From assembly GCA_964474285.1 (NCBI GenBank), contig CAYYSD010000003.1, forward strand, positions 1 to 64,000: a DNA stretch of 64,000 nucleotides. The letters run 5' to 3'. The stretch comes from JACRBT01 sp964474285. Lineage in GTDB: Bacteria; Chloroflexota; Dehalococcoidia; Tepidiformales; Tepidiformaceae. The position numbers and the translations under genes were made by a program. This document shows, in pieces, positions 34,919 to 43,295 of this stretch. The notes under the pieces are model-generated. The model made no database searches. It saw only the letters and a list, made by a program, of their open reading frames with translations, and was not told the origin of the DNA. The stretch's first letter is position 1; every line of letters begins with the position of its first letter.

Positions 34919-35830
34919 TCACACCTTCCTTCGCGCATACGGACTCGTCGCCTCGTTGATCGCGTCAGCAAGGAAATTGAGGCACAGGAGCAGGAACGCC
35001 AGCGTAGCCCCGGGGAAGACAGCGTACCACCAGGCATCGCGCAGGTTGGATTTGGAGGCGTTGAGAATTCCCCCGAGCGATGGCGCAGGCGGCGAATCGC
35101 CCAGGCCGAGGAACGAAAGGGCGGCGGACAGCAGCACTGCCCCGTTCATGGCGAGCGCGACCTGTGTCAGGAGCGGGGGCAACGCGTTTCGGGCGATGTG
35201 GCCGAAAATGATGCGCAGCGGCCCGGCGCCGAGCGCCTGCGACGCCTTCACGTAGTCCTTGTTCTTCTCTCCAAGCATCTGTGCCCGCGAGAGGCGAATG
35301 AACGCTGGTATGTTGAAGAACGCGATGGCGATGCCGACATTCTGGTTGCCGCTGCCGAGGATGGTGAGGATCGCCAGTGCCGCGAGCAGCCCGGGGAAGG
35401 CGAGTAGCGCATCGACCACGCGAAGCATGATCCGCTCCGTCCAGCCCCCGGCGTACCCGGTAATGAACCCGGTGGTGATCCCGATAACCGAACCGATCGA
35501 CACCGCTCCGATGCTGATCAGGAGCGAACTCCGCAGGCCGAACAGCGTGCGGGCAAACAGATCGCGCCGCAGCTCGTCCGTGCCGAAGGGATGGTCCCAC
35601 GATGGCGAAAGGAACCGGGCAGCGCCGGGATAGCTCTGGGAAATCGGGTTGTGCTGCGCGATCTGGCCCGCGAAGACCGCACAAAGCGTGAGCAATACGA
35701 GTCCGCCGAGCCCGATGAGGCCCTGCGGGTTGCGGATGATGCGATCGACCGTTGCGAACGCCATCGACTCCTGTGACTTGCGGCGTCGCCAGGAAGTAGG
35801 TGTGTAGGCCTCGTACGTCTGTGTCGTCAT
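34919..35830 (-). CDS. ABC transporter permease, DppC type
   Basis: This 303-residue DppC/OppC permease starts at ATG 35830, which overlaps the DppB stop (ATGA, 35827-35830). A longer in-frame opening runs antisense-like through the DppB gene and is rejected. Features are an N-terminal cytoplasmic tail with basic residues (SWRRRKSQES), HPFGTDELRRDLFARTLFGL after the first loop, and the EAA loop (GEKNKDYVKASQALGAGPLR). It pairs with the permease at 35827-36771. Confidence 0.9.
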   Translation of the reverse strand: MTTQTYEAYTPTSWRRRKSQESMAFATVDRIIRNPQGLIGLGGLVLLTLCAVFAGQIAQHNPISQSYPGAARFLSPSWDHPFGTDELRRDLFARTLFGLRSSLLISIGAVSIGSVIGITTGFITGYAGGWTERIMLRVVDALLAFPGLLAALAILTILGSGNQNVGIAIAFFNIPAFIRLSRAQMLGEKNKDYVKASQALGAGPLRIIFGHIARNALPPLLTQVALAMNGAVLLSAALSFLGLGDSPPAPSLGGILNASKSNLRDAWWYAVFPGATLAFLLLCLNFLADAINEATSPYARRKV

Positions 35831-36771
35831 CCTCGGCGCACTCGCGGGTCCAGGAACCCGTAGGCGAGGTCCGCCACGAGGTTCACGAATACGAAGATGG
35901 AGACGAGGATGACGAGCGTGCTCTGCACCACGAGGTAGTCCCGGTTCTGGATAGATTCGACGACCAGGCGGCCCATGCCGGGACGCGTGAACACCTGTTC
36001 GACGACGACGGCTCCAGCCATGACGCCGCCGACCTGGAGCGCGGCGATCGTGACCACGGGAATGAGCGAATTGCGGAGCGCGTGCCGGACGATGACAGTG
36101 CGCCGCGCGAGACCCTTCGCCCGCGCGGTGCGGATGTAGTCGTGTCCCATGACCTCCGCGACGGCTGTCCGAGTGTAGCGTGCGAGTACCGCCGCCAGTC
36201 CGGACCCAAGCGCCGTCGCCGGCAGGACCATGTGGCGAACGGACGAAAACGGGTCGTCGAAAAGGCCCACGCGACCGGAGGTGGGGAACCACCCGAGGAC
36301 GACCGCAAAGACCCACAGCATCAGGATTCCCGACAAGAAGCCGGGAATCCCGATGGTGATCAAGGTGTAGCCGGAAAGCGTCCAGTCCCAGCCGGAACGT
36401 GGGTTCGCGCCCGCCATCACACCCAGCGGGATGCCGATGACCAGTGCGACCGCGTAGGCCACCACTGCCAGTTCGAGCGTGGGCGGCAGCGACGACTTCA
36501 GGAGGCGCGTCACGGGCAGGCCTGTCCGCAACGATTCGCCCATGTCCCCCCGCGCAAGGTCGCCAACCCAGTTGAGGTATTGAGCGGGGAGGGCATCGTT
36601 CAGCCCGAGCTGTTCGCGGATCTCCTCGACCCGTTCGGGGGTGGCGTCTTCGCCGGCCAATACTTCCGCCGGGTCGCCGGGGACGAGCCGAAGCACGAGG
36701 AACACAGCCACACTCGAAAGAAACAACACGGGCACCGCCTGGGCCATGCGCCCCAGAACATACGCGACCAC
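35827..36771 (-). CDS. ABC transporter permease, DppB type
   Basis: This 314-residue DppB/OppB permease has six membrane segments, the N-terminal block VLRLVPGDPAEVLAG and the EAA loop (YIRTARAKGLARRTVIVRHA) followed by NSLIPVVTIAALQVGGVMAG. GTG start at 36771 is preceded by GAGGTGAG. It lies 35 bp after the binding-protein gene and is coupled to the DppC gene by a 4-bp overlap. No ATPase gene is nearby. Confidence 0.9.
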   Translation of the reverse strand: MVAYVLGRMAQAVPVLFLSSVAVFLVLRLVPGDPAEVLAGEDATPERVEEIREQLGLNDALPAQYLNWVGDLARGDMGESLRTGLPVTRLLKSSLPPTLELAVVAYAVALVIGIPLGVMAGANPRSGWDWTLSGYTLITIGIPGFLSGILMLWVFAVVLGWFPTSGRVGLFDDPFSSVRHMVLPATALGSGLAAVLARYTRTAVAEVMGHDYIRTARAKGLARRTVIVRHALRNSLIPVVTIAALQVGGVMAGAVVVEQVFTRPGMGRLVVESIQNRDYLVVQSTLVILVSIFVFVNLVADLAYGFLDPRVRRG

Positions 36772-36806
36772 CGGCTCACCTCAAGGTTTGGATGTCTGCC
36801 CCCGAC

Positions 36807-38450
36807 TCAGGCCTTCTTCCACATGCGCGACCAGATCTGGGTAGCGCCCGGGGCGCCGGTGTACTGGTCCTGGCCGCGGACCTTCGCGGCGTAGAGATCG
36901 ACGCGAGAGTTTGGCGCGATGGCCGTGATCCACGGGTCTTCCAGCCAGAGCTTGTTGAAGCGGACGTACTGCTCCTTGGCCGCCGCGCTATTCGGGTCCA
37001 GCGTTTCCAGCTTCTTCTGGATGTCGAGATAATCGGGCGAGGCGTACCAGCTCGGATTCTGCGCCTGGTAGGGGATCGTCTGCTGGAAGTTGGTGAGCGG
37101 TGTCAGGTCCGAGAAGCTGTGCGTCGTGATCCAGAGATCCTTCATCTCCCGTGCGCGAAGCTTGTTGATGAACGCGGTCGGGTCGAGCGGAGCGAGGTCG
37201 ACCTTGAACCCGGAGGCTTCCATGTTCTCCTTGATGACGGCGGCGATGTTCCCGGCAGCGCTCCGGTGTTCGACGACGAGTTTCGCGCCGGTGTAGCCCG
37301 CCTGCTGCAACAGCGATTTTGCCTTCGCCGTGTCATAAAACGCGTCTTCGAGCTTGGGGTCGAAGGCCGGTGAGGACTTGGGCCAGGGCTGGTTGGTCAC
37401 GGTGCCAAAGCTCTCACCGATCTCCTCGACGAGGCGTTTGCGGTCCACGGACCACATGACCGCCTGTCGAACGCGCGGATCCTTGAGGATGGGGTTCGTC
37501 ACGTTCATGCCCAGGTAGTTCAGGCCGGACTTCTGGGCGACGACGGTAAGGTCGCGGTACTTCTTCGCCGTCGCGGCCGGTGCGCCGTTGATGACGTCGA
37601 GATCGCCAGCCTCATACGCGAGGCCGAGGGCGTCGGGGTCAGCAAAGAGCCTCACGTCGATGCCGTCGAGGTAAGGCCCGCCTGCGGTCGCCGTCCCGTG
37701 CCAGTTCGGGTTGGCCACGAAGTTGAAGCCCTGCGCGGGCCGCCAACTCTTCCACATATAGGCGCCCGTGCCCTGGACATCCTCGCCGCGCTGCAGCTTT
37801 TCGTACGACGCTGCCTGCGTGATCCGCATCTGCGCGAAGAAGTCGTCCATGTTCGGCCGTGGCTTGTCGAAGGTGAATTCCATCACCCGCGCATCGACCC
37901 TCTTCATGTCGACAATGAACTTGCTGAAGGGCGCGAGCTGGATGGTCCCGGTGACGTTATATTTGGCGGGGTTCTGCATCAGGCTTATGCCGAAAAACAC
38001 GTCTTCGGGTGTGAGCGGCGCGCCATTGTGAAAGGTCACACCGTTCTTGATGGTCATCGTGAGCTTCGAACGGTCCGTGTTGTACTCGTAACGTTCGACG
38101 AGGACGGGTTCCGGCGTGAGCGTGTCCTTGTAGACCACGAGGGACTCGACCGGAATGTCCTGCAGGTAGCCGTTCTCGGCCAGGCCAACGTAGGGGTAGC
38201 CGCTCTTGAGGATAATGTCCGAGATCTTCCCGAGACGCAGTGTGCCACCTTTGGTGGGCTTCTCCGCCGTGCTGCCGGGAACCGTCGTGGCGCCGCCACC
38301 ACCGTTCGAGCCGCCGGTGCCGCCGTCATCCCCGTCGTCGTCATCGCCGCAGCCAACGAGGGCGAGACCGGCAGCGCCGGCTGCCAGTACAGCCCCGCCG
38401 CCCAACAGACGCCTTCGTGAAATTCGATCGAGTTCAGATTCCGATGCCAT
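36807..38450 (-). CDS. ABC transporter substrate-binding lipoprotein (family 5)
   Basis: This 547-residue binding protein has a Tat-type signal (RISRRRLLGGG), a short hydrophobic stretch and a lipobox ending LALVGC, followed by an acidic linker (GDDDDGDDGG). The mature SBP_bac_5 domain shows TIKNGVTFHNGAPLTPEDVF, DPRVRQAVMWSVDRKRLVEE and a C-terminal APNSRVDLYAAKVRG. It should be lipid-anchored outside the membrane and deliver an organic solute to the two permeases downstream. ATG 38450 is chosen because the promoter (38488-38515) lies inside the longer open frame. The ligand is unknown; the downstream genes (CoA-transferase, acyl-CoA dehydrogenase) suggest an organic acid. Confidence 0.9.
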   Translation of the reverse strand: MASESELDRISRRRLLGGGAVLAAGAAGLALVGCGDDDDGDDGGTGGSNGGGGATTVPGSTAEKPTKGGTLRLGKISDIILKSGYPYVGLAENGYLQDIPVESLVVYKDTLTPEPVLVERYEYNTDRSKLTMTIKNGVTFHNGAPLTPEDVFFGISLMQNPAKYNVTGTIQLAPFSKFIVDMKRVDARVMEFTFDKPRPNMDDFFAQMRITQAASYEKLQRGEDVQGTGAYMWKSWRPAQGFNFVANPNWHGTATAGGPYLDGIDVRLFADPDALGLAYEAGDLDVINGAPAATAKKYRDLTVVAQKSGLNYLGMNVTNPILKDPRVRQAVMWSVDRKRLVEEIGESFGTVTNQPWPKSSPAFDPKLEDAFYDTAKAKSLLQQAGYTGAKLVVEHRSAAGNIAAVIKENMEASGFKVDLAPLDPTAFINKLRAREMKDLWITTHSFSDLTPLTNFQQTIPYQAQNPSWYASPDYLDIQKKLETLDPNSAAAKEQYVRFNKLWLEDPWITAIAPNSRVDLYAAKVRGQDQYTGAPGATQIWSRMWKKA

Positions 38451-38487
38451 AGCGTTCCCCTCCCAGTGACCGTTTGATCCGTAAGGT

Positions 38488-38515
38488 ACTATAACGAACG
38501 TTCTAGGTTTCGCAA
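38488..38515 (-). promoter_or_regulatory. Promoter of the second transporter operon with GAACGTTC palindrome
   Basis: On the minus strand, TTGCGA (38510-38515), 16 nt, then TATAGT (38488-38493) form a good promoter about 38 bp upstream of the binding-protein ATG. The spacer contains the 8-bp palindrome GAACGTTC (38496-38503). A repressor such as the operon's own TetR protein could bind there. Confidence 0.55.
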
Positions 38516-38644
38516 CGTCGCGGCGCCGCCGCCGGGTCCTGTATGCGCGTATTCCGACAGGGTTTCGAGCCCGAGCGACCGGTTTGCATGGTCCGATCGC
38601 CAAATCTGCCTGCCCAGGAATCACAAGTCGCAGTTGGAGTGCTT

Positions 38645-39778
38645 CTACGGTTGGGCGAGCGCCAGGACGGTACGCGAATACGCGGAAGCGAAACGCGCGA
38701 TGGATTCGGTGTCCACCGCCGTCGGCCAGCGGTCGGCCTCCAGGTGGAACAGGGCGCTCCCGCCCGCCTGCGACGTGTAGCGCCCGCCCGCGATGTGGAC
38801 ATCTCGCGCTTCGCCAGGCGGGCGTGTGCCGCGGGGTGTGATGTTCACGCCTGTAATGCCTTCTTCGGCGAACTCTCGCTCCACAAGCGCTTGCCCCGTG
38901 TCGTCCGAAAAGAAGAGGTTCGCCCTCGGCTCAATCGCGGCGCCGACTGAGGCGCCGAAATGAACCCAGATGTGGGCGCCTTTGCCGAGCGACGGCCGTG
39001 CCGCCATGAACTGGGCGAGGCCCCAGTAGTCGAGTTCGTGACCCGTGGTGGCCGTGAAGATCACCGTTCGCGCGGGCCGCGCAGCGGAAACGGCGCGCGC
39101 CACCTCGAGCAGACAGCAGAGGCCGCCGCCACGTTCGCTCGCACAGTGGAACCAGCCGCTCCGTGGCGTCATCACGACGACAGGCGCCAGCGAGGGGTCC
39201 GTGCCCGGGATTTCGCCCCACACGTTTGCGGCGGTCACGCCGGTCCGCACGACATGCGCCACCACGCGCACCGGTGAGCCAGCGATGCCGGCGAGCGCGG
39301 GGAAGTCTGCCCTCGGGATCTGCAGTACAGGCGGTCCAAACGGCCGCGCGAAAGCCCAGGCGTTTCGCGGCGCCAGTCCCGGGACACCGCCGTTCGTGCC
39401 GAGCACAATGGCGGCATATTTGCCATCGGCGCGAGCGGCCTCGAGTTCGTGCGCCTCGCCGCCGGGCGTCGCATTGAGGAGCAGGACGCCACCCTCGACT
39501 CCAGCCTTCCCCTCCAGGCCCTCAGGCCCGGTGTAGGTGCAATCGAACAGAGGCAGGCCTTCGAAACGCCTTCCCGCCGCATCGAGGTAGGCCGCGCGCA
39601 CGTCGATTCGTGAGAGCGGGTAGCGCTCGAGCGCCGGTTCAACGCCTGCTGCCCGGAACTCGCCTGCCAGCCACTCCGCTGAGAGGTCGTCGACGACCGT
39701 CCCGGTTCGATGCCAACCCTGCGCGTCATACTCGGAAATGATCCGGCCGATCCGGGAGATCATGTCGGTGTTGTTCAT
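38645..39778 (-). CDS. M28-like aminopeptidase-fold protein with degraded metal site
   Basis: This 377-residue protein has the architecture of an M28 metallopeptidase: an N-terminal helical part, a PA-like insert around residues 60-190 (GKAGVEGGVLLLNATPGG), then the peptidase core. The core segment VVVMTPRSGWFHCASERGGG aligns with the H-x-D ... D-N-A-S-G stretch of active enzymes, but its His and Asp ligands are gone. The EE pair reads HE (TTGHELDYWGL). Without those ligands, normal two-zinc catalysis is unlikely. A binding or altered catalytic role is possible. There is no signal peptide. It precedes the second transporter operon on the same strand but is separated from it by 194 bp containing that operon's promoter. 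Confidence 0.7.
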   Translation of the reverse strand: MNNTDMISRIGRIISEYDAQGWHRTGTVVDDLSAEWLAGEFRAAGVEPALERYPLSRIDVRAAYLDAAGRRFEGLPLFDCTYTGPEGLEGKAGVEGGVLLLNATPGGEAHELEAARADGKYAAIVLGTNGGVPGLAPRNAWAFARPFGPPVLQIPRADFPALAGIAGSPVRVVAHVVRTGVTAANVWGEIPGTDPSLAPVVVMTPRSGWFHCASERGGGLCCLLEVARAVSAARPARTVIFTATTGHELDYWGLAQFMAARPSLGKGAHIWVHFGASVGAAIEPRANLFFSDDTGQALVEREFAEEGITGVNITPRGTRPPGEARDVHIAGGRYTSQAGGSALFHLEADRWPTAVDTESIARFASAYSRTVLALAQP

Positions 39779-39809
39779 TGCTTTTCCTCGAACCCACTAC
39801 GGGGCTGTG

Positions 39810-40898
39810 CTACCCGGGCATGCCCCGGAGTGCCGCCTGCGCCTCAGCGACGAGCCGGTTCATTGTCTCTGCGACGGTTGTTTCGCGGTTGAGCGTGCCC
39901 ACGCCTTGCCCGGCAGGGGAGTGCATGAGCGGCTCAACCTTCTGTCGATCGATCGCGCCCAAAAGGTCGCCGATCAGGATGTCCTGGTAGGGCATCTTCA
40001 AGGGAGCCGGCGCGCCAGGTGCGCTCCACTCTTCGCTCCACGCGGAGCGCACCTGGCGGAGCGTCTTCCCGCTGTCGGCACGCGAGATGACGGTGTCCTC
40101 TGGTCCGGCGGCGAGCAGCTTCCGCAGGATGATCGGGTCGGTGTGGTTCTCCTTCGTGACGAGCCACGCCGTGCCGATCCATACGCCGGCGGCGCCAAGT
40201 GCGAGCGATGCGGCGATGTGCCGCCCCGAGACGACCCCGCCCGCCGCGACGACAGGCGTGTCACCAGCCGCGTCGACAACTTGAGGTACGAGCGAGAACG
40301 TTCCGATCTGCCCTGTGTGAGCGCCCGCGTCGTACCCCTGGGCGACGATGAAGTCCACGCCGGCATCCTTCACGCGGCGCGCCTGCTTCGGCGTCCCGAC
40401 CAGGGACACGACCTTCTTCCCCAGCGCCTGTGCCTCGCGCACGGCGTCGACAGGGCTGCCGATCCCACACGCGAAGATGTCCACCGTCGAGTCCAGGACC
40501 GCCTCGATCTGACGCGCGGCCACCTCCTGCGACCGCACGAATCGCGAGCGCATGCCGGAACCGCCGTCCCGGAGCACGCCGTACTTTCCGTAGAGCCCTT
40601 CCACGAAGTCCCGGTGACCGGGAGGCAACGCCTCCTCTATTTCCTCACGGTTGTTCCGTTCGGGCATCCCGGGCGGAAGCACCAGGTCCACGCCAAACGG
40701 CCGGTTGCCGATGCGGCGCCGGATTTCGGCCAGGTGCTGTCGAATCTCTTCAGGCGTCTCCCGCGTCGCGCCAAGGATGCCGACGCCGCCTGCCTGGCAA
40801 ACGGCGACGCAGACATCCACACTGTGAGTGAACCCGAAGATGGGATGGTCGACGCCGAACATCCTGGTGATCGACGTGGAAACGAAGGTTGCGGGCAT
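39810..40898 (-). CDS. Nitronate monooxygenase / 2-nitropropane dioxygenase-like FMN protein
   Basis: This 362-residue TIM-barrel flavoprotein of the NPD family shows PIFGFTHSVDVCVAVCQAGG, PFGVDLVLPPG, GVDFIVAQGYDAGAHTGQIG (FMN-phosphate and active-site region) and AAGGVVSGRHIAASLALGAA followed by GVWIGTAWL. Members oxidise alkyl nitronates, and related proteins reduce enoyl groups. ATG 40898 is preferred over an upstream in-frame opening that overlaps the epimerase gene. It follows that gene by 20 bp, so the two are probably co-transcribed. The substrate is not certain. Confidence 0.85.
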   Translation of the reverse strand: MPATFVSTSITRMFGVDHPIFGFTHSVDVCVAVCQAGGVGILGATRETPEEIRQHLAEIRRRIGNRPFGVDLVLPPGMPERNNREEIEEALPPGHRDFVEGLYGKYGVLRDGGSGMRSRFVRSQEVAARQIEAVLDSTVDIFACGIGSPVDAVREAQALGKKVVSLVGTPKQARRVKDAGVDFIVAQGYDAGAHTGQIGTFSLVPQVVDAAGDTPVVAAGGVVSGRHIAASLALGAAGVWIGTAWLVTKENHTDPIILRKLLAAGPEDTVISRADSGKTLRQVRSAWSEEWSAPGAPAPLKMPYQDILIGDLLGAIDRQKVEPLMHSPAGQGVGTLNRETTVAETMNRLVAEAQAALRGMPG

Positions 40899-40918
40899 CG
40901 AGCTGCTCCAGAAGTTGT

Positions 40919-41956
40919 TCAGACGGCCTGGCGGCTGTGCGATGGTTCGCCGAGCGCCTTGATGGACTGCTGCCACGTCGTCATGATCCCGTCTTCGCGT
41001 TCGTAATCGAACGAGCCGGCGAAGTTCGACGCGATGTCGCCTGGCCGGGCGTCGGCGAGCCAGCGGGCGGTCAAGCGGGTGGCAGTTTCGGCGTCGACAA
41101 CATCCCGGTAGCCGAGCAGTGTTCGGGCCTTCGACATGTCCAGCACGAGGCTCGATTTCTGAGCGAGCGGATAGAAGCCGCGGCAGTAGGGCGCCGGCAC
41201 TCCAACGAACTCCATCGAAGCGCCGAGCTCTTCGACGATGACCTCCGCCACGCGACGGCAGCTCAGCACCTGTTCGTCGCCTGAATTGAACGCCTGTCCC
41301 GCCGCTTCCGGCCGGGTGGCCGCGAGGAAGACGAGCCGGGCGAGGTTCTCAACGTACCCGCGCTGGAAGAGCGTGAGCCCGTCGTGGGGGAGGATCATAC
41401 GCGTCCGGCCATCAAGCACACGCTTCACGACGGCCCACTCGTGCGCGAGGGGGCCGCGCGGTCCATAGACCCCGGGATACCGGACCACCACCGCTTCGAA
41501 GTCACCGTTGCCGTGCTGTGCGAAAAGCTGGTCTTCGCCTTCCGCCACTTTCCCGGTGTAGTCGCTCGCATCCCGCTGTCGCGGAGCGAACTCGGGCACC
41601 GGCAGTGGAATCACGCCGGCCGGCGTCGGGCGCAGGGTTCCCAGGTATACCGGCTGGCCTGTAATGCCCACCAGGCGCTTCGTCTTGCCCGCAAGATCGA
41701 GTGCGAGGGCGCGGAGCCGGCCAGATGTGCAGACGGCGATGTCCCACTCACGTCCAGCGAACTTCGCGGCGATATCGGCGGGGTCGCGAGCGTCGCCATG
41801 CAGGTGCTCCACCGGTCTGCTGAAGTCCGGCTCATGGGCGCCAGAATGGTAGACGGCCACGTTAGCGCCCGCCGCGAGGAAGAGTTCCACCAGCGGGACA
41901 CCGCTTGGACCTGTGCCTCCAACAACCAGGACGTTCGCTCCAGAGAGTGCGGCCAT
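40919..41956 (-). CDS. NAD-dependent epimerase/dehydratase (extended SDR)
   Basis: This 345-residue extended short-chain dehydrogenase has an N-terminal NAD-binding motif (VLVVGGTGPSGVPLVELFL) and middle and C-terminal segments typical of sugar epimerase-like proteins (RYPGVYGPRGPLAHEW, YVENLARLVFLAATRPEAAG). The canonical YxxxK is not obvious at the expected place, and ITGQPVYLG occupies the equivalent strand end. The function is unassigned: epimerase, reductase or regulatory NmrA-like roles are all possible. It is the first gene of a small minus-strand unit with the nitronate monooxygenase-like gene. Confidence 0.75.
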   Translation of the reverse strand: MAALSGANVLVVGGTGPSGVPLVELFLAAGANVAVYHSGAHEPDFSRPVEHLHGDARDPADIAAKFAGREWDIAVCTSGRLRALALDLAGKTKRLVGITGQPVYLGTLRPTPAGVIPLPVPEFAPRQRDASDYTGKVAEGEDQLFAQHGNGDFEAVVVRYPGVYGPRGPLAHEWAVVKRVLDGRTRMILPHDGLTLFQRGYVENLARLVFLAATRPEAAGQAFNSGDEQVLSCRRVAEVIVEELGASMEFVGVPAPYCRGFYPLAQKSSLVLDMSKARTLLGYRDVVDAETATRLTARWLADARPGDIASNFAGSFDYEREDGIMTTWQQSIKALGEPSHSRQAV

Positions 41957-42054
41957 CTTCCCAACCTCCCGGTTCCCGCCCGCCTTCGGATGGCGCCAGT
42001 CTATAACGGAAGGAGGAGTCTCGGAGCGGTCCCGAATCGAAAATCGTTGGACAG

Positions 42055-42849
42055 CTACCGGCCTTTGAAGACTGGCGGACGCTTTTCTGCGAAGGCGCGG
42101 GGGCCTTCCCTGGCGTCTTCAGATTGGCGGAGCACCGACTGAATGGCGGACTCCAACCGCAGCCCGTCCTGGATGTGCATGTACTGGCTGCGGACGGCGA
42201 GTTCCTTGATTGCGCGCACGGCCAGGGGCGGATTGGCCGCGAGCCTGTCCGCGTACTCCAGCGCGCGGTCCATCACCTTGTCGTGCGGCACGACCGTATT
42301 GATGAGGCCGTAGCGGTGCGCTTGCTCAGCCGTTAGCGTATCGCCGCACAGCAGCAGCTCCATCGCGATCGGGTAGGGCAGCTGCCGGAGGGCTCGCTGG
42401 GTTCCACCGTTGCCGGGCAGAATGCCTCGCTTCACTTCCGAGATGCCAAACACCGCGTGCTCGGACGCCACCCGGATGTCCGTCGCGAACATGAGCGTCA
42501 TGCCCCCGGCCATGCAGACGCCGTTAACTGCGGCGATAACTGGCTTCCAGACTTCTAGCCCGCGGTTCAGGATTTGCTCTGCCTGGGTCTGCCAGAACTC
42601 CCACAGTTCGGGCGCCCTCGGGATGGTCTTCTTGAGGTCGGCGCCTGCGGTGAACGCTTGCTTTTCGGGGGGACGCGCCGGGTTGGGCGCCCCTGTGATG
42701 ATGGCGGTCCAGATCTCCGGGTTGTCTCGGACCTCAATCCACGCCTGGGAGAGTCCCTGGTACGTCTCCGGGTCCATGGCGTTCATGGCCTCGGGCCGGT
42801 TGATGGTCAGGACGGCAGTGCGTCCCTGGACTTCGAAGTCAAGTGGCAA
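42055..42849 (-). CDS. Enoyl-CoA hydratase/isomerase family protein
   Basis: This 264-residue crotonase protein has TINRPEAMNAMDPETYQG, KQAFTAGADLKK (oxyanion hole), and NGVCMAGGMTLMFATDIRVA followed by FGISEVKRGILPGNGGTQR. The second catalytic Glu is present (ISEVKRG) and the first is Thr (GGMT). This pattern is common in CoA-ester isomerases and atypical hydratases. TTG start at 42849, supported by GGAGGTACCCGG. It is the last gene of the large minus-strand transporter/CoA-metabolism cluster, 29 bp after the DUF35 gene. Confidence 0.87.
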   Translation of the reverse strand: MPLDFEVQGRTAVLTINRPEAMNAMDPETYQGLSQAWIEVRDNPEIWTAIITGAPNPARPPEKQAFTAGADLKKTIPRAPELWEFWQTQAEQILNRGLEVWKPVIAAVNGVCMAGGMTLMFATDIRVASEHAVFGISEVKRGILPGNGGTQRALRQLPYPIAMELLLCGDTLTAEQAHRYGLINTVVPHDKVMDRALEYADRLAANPPLAVRAIKELAVRSQYMHIQDGLRLESAIQSVLRQSEDAREGPRAFAEKRPPVFKGR

Positions 42850-42878
42850 CCGGGTACCTCCGTGATCGGCGTGGATGC

Positions 42879-43295
42879 TCAGTTCGTGCCGGGGACGAAC
42901 ACCGGCAACGTCAGTTCGTCATCAACGTCGAGATAGTCGAGGCGCACGTTCATGCCGACCTGGAGCCCGTTAGAGCTGTGCCGGAGCATGTTGGTGGTCA
43001 GGTGCGGGCCCTCTTCGAGCTTCACGACGGCGACGACATACGGTGCGAGGTCGCGAAAGGCCTCGTGGTAGATCTGGTGCACGACGTTCCAGGTGAACAG
43101 CGTGCCGTTTCCGGATACCTTCTCCCAACCGATGGAGGTGCCGAGACACTTCGGACAGTGCGCTCTTGGTGGATAAAACATGTGCGAACAGTCCTGGCAG
43201 CGAGGAAGCTCCAGAGCATGAGCTTTTGCAGTCTCCCAGTATCGTGCGTTGGTTTCGTCGATGATGGGCCGGGGGCGCGCGGTGGCGGTCGTCAT
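42879..43295 (-). CDS. DUF35 / OB-fold rubredoxin-like zinc-ribbon protein (acyl-CoA-binding partner)
   Basis: This 138-residue protein has an N-terminal zinc ribbon with CxxC-x(n)-CxxC (LPRCQDCSHMFYPPRAHC, then PKC) and a C-terminal OB-fold (GTLFTWNVVHQIYHEAFRDL). DUF35 proteins bind acyl-CoA and form complexes with thiolase-fold enzymes, for example with the aldolase of steroid side-chain degradation and in archaeal thiolase/HMG-CoA synthase complexes. ATG 43295 overlaps the stop of the thiolase-fold gene (ATGA), which makes complex formation very likely. Confidence 0.9.
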   Translation of the reverse strand: MTTATARPRPIIDETNARYWETAKAHALELPRCQDCSHMFYPPRAHCPKCLGTSIGWEKVSGNGTLFTWNVVHQIYHEAFRDLAPYVVAVVKLEEGPHLTTNMLRHSSNGLQVGMNVRLDYLDVDDELTLPVFVPGTN

